NCBI GenBank assembly: GCA_903813345.2
Contig: CAIIXF020000012.1
Location: 9,134,432 to 9,198,431 of the forward strand
Length of the DNA stretch: 64,000 nucleotides
Direction of reading: 5' to 3'
DNA from: Owenia fusiformis
Lineage: Eukaryota > Annelida > Polychaeta > Sabellida > Oweniidae
The notes beneath the pieces were generated by a model that had not been told where the DNA came from, did no database searches, and worked only from the letters and a program-made list of their open reading frames with translations. Every line of letters begins with the position of its first letter. Within the stretch, counting starts at the first letter, position 1. Shown piece after piece: positions 57,901 through 64,000 of this stretch. Both the position numbers and the translations under genes were made by a program.

Positions 57901-60900
57901 AAATTGAATACTGTCTTTATAGTACGAAGGTATTAACATGACAATATATGTTCCTTCTTACTGGAAAAGTGTAAAAGTGTACAATTAGAAAAGTGTAAAA
58001 GTTGTTGCAGACACTGGCACCAATAGTGAACTTCAAACAAACTGTCTAAAATCTTTGAATTATGGGTTTGTGATATGCTTCACTACTAACCTATCGGGGA
58101 TCTCAATATTAATCGTCACAGTCTCAAGCAATTCTCCACGCTCATCTGTGCACACAGCGAGCAACCAGCGCTGATCTTCCGACAGACAATACCCACAATA
58201 CAGTACTGCAGTCACTGGAACTTCCTGTTGCTGTTCTCCCATTGTCGCCACGATGATTGATTGAGCGTCCGTCTGAGATGCCAGGATGTAAGGTGGGCTG
58301 AATATGTTGTAGTTATCATTCTGAAATATAGGTGGCTTCCTCTGATAGAGTTTCACCAAGACAAACAGACATTTAGTAGGGAGCAACGGCCATATATGTC
58401 CATAACAAAAATATGGCTGACCGCAAAGGAGGTTGAAGGCTGATTCAAAAGTTTCACACCAAAATATATTTCATAACAGTTCTCTTTATTATCAAAACAA
58501 GCATTTACAAGTCAACCACTGTACAAATGATTATGTGTAGAACTTCATCTGAAGATAATACCTAAATCTGATTTCAGCTTTTGTTTTTTCATCGTTTTTA
58601 CATGATTTTTATTTATATGCATGTTTAGTTTATAGCTTGTTAAGTCCAGTATATTTGAATCCACGTTCATTCTGTGCACAAATTTGGATAGTGTGAGAAA
58701 GCATGGCAATGGAAATTTCTGGGAAATTCCTTCTTTGAAGCAACAGCAAGAAAGTTGTAGTAGCAAGGGAGAGATAAACATCCCATTATGCATCACTATG
58801 AATTTGAGCTTCTACATGTGGCTTAATAGAAACCAATGAGAAATAAAGATGTAAATGTTAAGAAATTATAAAAATAAACAAAATCTAAAAACAGCTTACA
58901 ATTTTTCTTTGGAGCATCATTTCTGCCTTTGCACTTGGACCCATCCCTGTGAGAGATTTTCCGGGAGCTGCGTAGTGTAGTTGCCTCTTACATTGAGCAA
59001 ACACTGACATTGCCATTGATTTAATAAACTGACCCCTGATTTCAGAATTTTTCTGACTTAGTAGTGACTGAAGTGGCACAATCTGAAAATGGGCAGTTGC
59101 ATTATGGGTTATATGAAACCTAATGAATTGGAGTAAATGAAAATTACATATATACCAATTCTTCAATTTAGTTTTCACCAACATGGACAGTAATGGACTT
59201 AAAAAAAAAAGTGTTATAAAATCTGAGAATTTGTCTCTCTTTTTTATTTTTTTTATCCAGTTTAGATTTCTATTAATATTGTTCAACATTTAGCCATTAA
59301 AATATTATTTTAGTTGAAAATTTTATGGAAATATACTGAAACAGAAAACTTATATTTCACCAACCTGAAGTTGAATGTTATTTTTCGCTGCATCACCAGA
59401 CATACTTTTCACCATATGTTGAAAGCATCGCAATAGCCCCAATGTGGAAAGTCGATTAAGATCAGAAAATTCTGTTCCAAAATTGAATGGATCCACGATA
59501 TATACAACGATTGATGGGGTTGGCTCATTTGACTCTGAATCCTGGTTCTGGTCCTTATCATGACTGGTATCATCTTTATCTAAATAAATAAAGCAATATT
59601 TTTTTCAATTAAATTAGGTGATATCATTCTTGTCATGACCAAGAGAAATAGATTAATTCAATAAATAATTTTAGATGTAAATACTTTTTCGAAATGTTGC
59701 TGTAAATGGTAGTTTTAAATCAAATACATTTGCATCATTCTAAAATTTCCAGTTGTGCCTTTCGATTTCTCTAACTAATCAGCTCACCTTTTTCTTTCTC
59801 GTCGTGATTTTCTCTGTCACGGTTATCGGGAGTATGAGGGTGAGGCGAGTACTCAGGGAGGTTAGACCTCTGGTGGGGTTTTAGGGGACCCCCAGAGGTT
59901 TGTTCCTTCTTCACATCATCAAATACAGACTTATCAGACACTTGTTCTGTTATCAAAGCACCGAGATATTGCTGACAGACTTGAGCGTAGAGACGGAGTT
60001 TGGCTGCAACTGGCGAGTCACCTTGAAAAATAAAATTATTTTACTTTCAATTTCATAATACACCAGATTTTGTTTAGCATAAATTTTGGACCAAAAATTC
60101 AAATGTTTAACAGTGCGATATCTTCACTTTTGAGAATAAAATTATTTAAGTATTTACCTATATTGTCAAACCAGTCATCAATATTAGAATCTTTATTCGA
60201 TATGGATGAGGCCTCTTTAGTTCCGACACGCATAATACCATCACGTAGATGTTTGAACTGTCTGTGCTTCCCCAGCCGACACAGCTCATAGACAGTACTT
60301 AGTTCTTTGAAGAAACCTCGTACATGTTGCAAGATAATGTCATTGTCAGGAGCAACAACAGCATATGCAACATTGCGCTGTTTGCCATATGGTTCGAGTA
60401 ACAGCTTATCCTGAAATTACAGAACAAGAAAATTGAGCATGTGGTTTTCCTAAAATTGGAATGATCAAATTATCCAAGTAATTTATTTTCTTGAGGGAGC
60501 TGCCATTTATTTACAAATGTTCGAACAAATACCTCCAAAACTAAAGCCACTGATATGATAACAAGCCAAATAACATGCAAAATATCACCACCTCATATTC
60601 ATTCCAGATGCCGAGTGCCAACTGGTGGATGCCGTCAAAAAGTTGGAAACCATAACGAATGTCACAAGTTATGGTGGTGACATCAAAATCAAGAGTGTAC
60701 AGGCAATCACTCGAGGTCTAACTTACCCAATATCTCAAAGACTGCGGGGCAAGGGACAGCCACTCTTTATCAAAGCCCACCATTAGAGATGGTATCGGTT
60801 GCGGTTCGCTTGCCTCCTCATTGCCTCGCCCAGCCATTAAATGGAAATCCTTCCAAGATAATGGCCCAGCGATTTTGTACTTGTTTTCCCAAAGTTTTGT

Positions 60901-63900
60901 CTGGCGCTTGTCTTGGATTGCCTCTTGTAATTGTGGCTGAAGAGACTTAAGGAGTCGAACAACTTCGGCAGCATTTGTGGGGAGTTTGGCCATATCTGGA
61001 AATTAGTGTGAAATTGATATTTTGTAGGAAGCGCTGATGAATGGAATTATGGGTAAACCAAATAGGGCCTGACCAAATATCGATGGTTAATTTTTTTCTA
61101 AATCAAGTTTTGTTTACACAAACACTCCCCACTTCCTCAAGACCTGCCTGGCAGGTTGAAGTGGGATTGAGATTCTATAAATTAACATTAGGAACTGAAG
61201 GGTTAATATACCCTCCCTTTGGGTACTCACTGTACTTATTACAAGTACAATGTAATAAATTATTAATATACCCCCCCCAAGGGTGGAAAAAATTTGATAA
61301 TTTTATTTCAAATTTTTTTTAAATTTGCACTATCAGCTTTTAAATACTGATAAGCGCATATGCACTGCACATCACATAAACCCAATAGTTCCGGTTTATA
61401 AAATAGAATGGAAAGTTGAGAGGTTGTTAATGCGCATAATTTGATGAATTTTAATGAACTGGGGGTGAGCTCTCCTTGGGTTAGATTGATGTTTAGTTAA
61501 CTGATCGATGGGTCACATGATCCAACTTGGGACTCTACTATTGGATATAATTCACTTACTATGTAAATATGGCCATTTGTGTAAGCATTTTGATTTTTGT
61601 ATGACATCATCAAGTTTTGTTGGTGAGTTATCGTCAACACATTGACGTCCTTGTTCCAGCCCATTGTAACACACATCACATCCATCTGTAACAACCAATC
61701 AAATATAAGCTCCAATAATGCACTTGACATTTGCAAATTATTACATTTAAATTCAATTTAATTTTCCAAGATATAAAACACCTTCACTGAAAACATAAAA
61801 TGTAAATTGTACTTGTTTTTTATATGGTGGCCCCGAGGCTCATAAAAAAGCTATTTCTACTTGACCCCAATATAAAGGCCACTGTACTCTTGGAACAAAT
61901 TGAGAGTTATTTTCTCTAAATGAATGCCTAAATTGCAAAATTCTAAACCTTGTATTATTGTCTATATAGCATTAAATTTTTTTTCTTTAACTTTATATAA
62001 TGTATCATTATTGCTTTACATTGTATATTACTTTCACTTGTGTCATTGTACAATTTTATTAAATTGTATTTTTTGTAATATCATTCAAATATTTAATTCT
62101 ACTGAGGTGAATACCTGCACATCTTTCACAACATTCCTCAGTTGCCCACGACTTCCATTGAATATCGCCTGTTATTTTTAGTCACATGTAAGATACAGAC
62201 CAATAAGAGTGAGGAATATGACAGTGATACAATATTGTATAATACTTTACCTTGTATCTCCAAGATGTTCATTCTCTGTTGACTGTTCACTAAACTAAAG
62301 GTCTTCAGTCGATTGAAAACATTTAATACTGTCACAGATGGGAAAGGCGTCGTAAATTGACCCTGAAGTAAATTTAAAATCTCCTGCGGCATTTCCACAA
62401 TAGAGTTTTCCTTTTCTAAATCAGGTTTTAGTGTTAATAAACTAGGTTTGCGTCGCTCTAACCTATCGTCTCTGATTCCCGATATGTCCACTTCATCCTC
62501 ATAAAATAATCCGGCTCGATAGCCATACTTCCTGTTAGTCACTGCACTGAACCCACAAATACAATTCAACTGAGGCTCGTTAGTTTTATCTGCGAGATAT
62601 AATCCAGAATCGGAGCCTTTGATGTTCATATAACACACGCACATATTGCAGCTATCAAAATTATGATCCCGATATATGTTTAGCATAGAATCCATGAGTG
62701 TGATGTTTACTACTAGCCCATGGGCTTCTGGTATGGTACTGTTCGTTCCCTGAGGGTCGACAGAATTTAGATTTTTGATATATGATGATGCGTTAGATGC
62801 AGGTGATTGTAGCTCATAGCTCCCAGGGGTTCGTTGGGGTACTGACCCCCCTTGGTAGGCTGCGGGGGACGTTTGTTCCATAAGACCCCCTCGCTCTGCT
62901 ACTGGTGTGCGTTGCAGATTACCCAAGTTCTCTATTGAAGGTATATTGGCATATGTACTGGAAAAACAATTTCAATGTCATGTATGTGCCATAAAAATGT
63001 ATTTGTGAAGAATTTAAATAGAGAATAGCCATTACTATAACTCTTTGTTTTGTTTTATTTTCAAATGTCTTACTCAATTCCAACTTTTTAACCATACTTA
63101 AAATTCCCTTACACTACTTGATATTTCATACTTGATATTTGTCACACTTGTATTTACTATTAAAACCTTTGATGATGTTTTACTGAAATTATTTGAAAGA
63201 ACACTCATTCTTTCTGTTTCATTTTCTATTCTTGCATTCAACATATCAAAATATGATTACATGCTCTCATAAAAAATATGTTTTAACATTGACCATATAT
63301 TTTTACCTTGGTGGCTGTATTGGCGGTTTACTATCCACTAGGGGAAGGTTTGGTATGGGAGTCATGGGTCCAACAGGATACTGCCAGGAAGGCTTATAAG
63401 TACAGTCCATAGTACGTGCCACTTGGCCTTGGTTATTGCTAGGCAACTCAATTGGAGCATATCTTCCGGCACTGATAAACTTTGCCGTCATAGGTGGCTT
63501 GAAAACTGTACTGAGTTCCTGAAAATAAAGCAAAAGACTTTTAAATATGAACAAAACTTTTTCATGATTTTTTAAAATTGGATTTAAAAGACATTATTCA
63601 GCAAAAAATAGATATTTGTAGAAGAAATACCCTACTGAATCTATAGCGTTACTTATTAATTACATTTTTACATGCACTGCTAACGCTTGAGAGTATCATT
63701 GTGAAAAAACTTTGTAATCTAAATCACATGGAAATAAGAAAAATATTGCGATATATAAGGTTTTGAATCAAATAATGTCCAGAATACCAAAATATTTCTT
63801 TAAAAATCAACCAACATGAAAATATGTGACTTTTCCTACCTTTCTATGTTCTTCAGTGTTTGCTAGGTGACCATAATGATTGGGAGCTTCTGTGCGACCA

Positions 63901-64000
63901 ACTATTGCATCAAATCCCGTGGATTCAGAATGAGGCTCCACTCCCATCGAGGGTGAGAGGGCAGTTTCTTCATGAGATGGTGGCGTCGGGAACATGTGAG
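54972..64000 (-). CDS. MED13: Mediator complex subunit 13, C-terminal part (partial at window edge)
   Basis: Fifteen minus-strand exons in view: 63840-64000 (5' truncated by the window), 63307-63518, 62251-62957, 61560-61685, 60727-60995, 60158-60410, 59788-60021, 59365-59579, 58900-59082, 58091-58320, 57642-57772, 56889-57157, 56176-56601, 55681-55793, 54972-55104. Phases agree throughout, giving 1219 residues to TAA. MED13 links the CDK8 kinase module to core Mediator. Landmarks in order: [22 protein letters not shown] and [146 protein letters not shown] and [17 protein letters not shown]. The C-terminal PIWI/MID-like fold spans the last exons. Disordered linkers are shorter than in vertebrates. 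MED13 versus a MED13L-like paralogue is not separable here. Confidence 0.95.
55232..55469. mobile_element. MULE-type MITE copy 3 in the last MED13 intron
   Basis: Matches copy 1 (12515-12944) without its internal insert: CATGATTCAATTGATGACAT, CTCCTTCGCGCACCTCCTT, AAACCAATCAACGATTGACT and TGGGGTTTCTCCCCCTCTT. Target duplication is not clear. Length 238 bases. Confidence 0.75.

Overview
This is animal nuclear DNA. It is AT-rich, and its genes are split by many short introns with GT/AG borders. It carries many small DNA-transposon derivatives, minisatellites and two intronic tRNA genes. The gene set (CFAP251/WDR66, MORN3, MED13, PIGL, a claudin-like protein, an alpha-1,3-fucosyltransferase and a GT61 glycosyltransferase) suggests a ciliated invertebrate, probably a marine deuterostome or lophotrochozoan. 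I cannot name the species. Exon borders were set by hand: frame and phase close across every junction in all multi-exon models, which is the main support for them.

Layout. 1-1.9 kb: degenerate repeats. 1908-5038 (+): three-exon claudin/PMP22-like membrane protein. 5.0-8.3 kb: its 3' region, with foldback elements. 8295-11032 (-): MORN3, five exons. 11.0-14.9 kb: a transposon landing zone with a triple nest. 14917-20276 (-): three-exon fucosyltransferase whose first intron holds a large palindromic element and a cluster of hairpin modules. 22319-42875 (-): CFAP251, 23 exons and 989 codons, with introns full of minisatellites and mobile elements; intron 10 holds an intronless GT61 glycosyltransferase on the opposite strand (32138-33898). 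42.9-45.3 kb: divergent promoter region. 45293-49134 (+): PIGL, five exons, with a tandem duplication carrying two tRNA-Thr(UGU) genes in its last intron. 49.1-55.0 kb: gene-poor, with a hAT-type MITE and a satellite. 54972-64000 (-): the 3' part of MED13 (15 exons in view; the gene continues past the right edge).

Themes. Two genes are ciliary or flagellar (MORN3, CFAP251), and X-box-like (RFX) motifs occur near both. The clearest case is a minisatellite in CFAP251 intron 10 with four exact X-box matches. Three genes act in glycan or GPI synthesis (fucosyltransferase, GT61, PIGL). Most of the non-coding sequence is explained by non-autonomous DNA transposons with visible inverted repeats and target duplications (TA, TTA, TTAA, 8 bp and 9 bp types). 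No bacterial features, CRISPR arrays or viral genes were seen.
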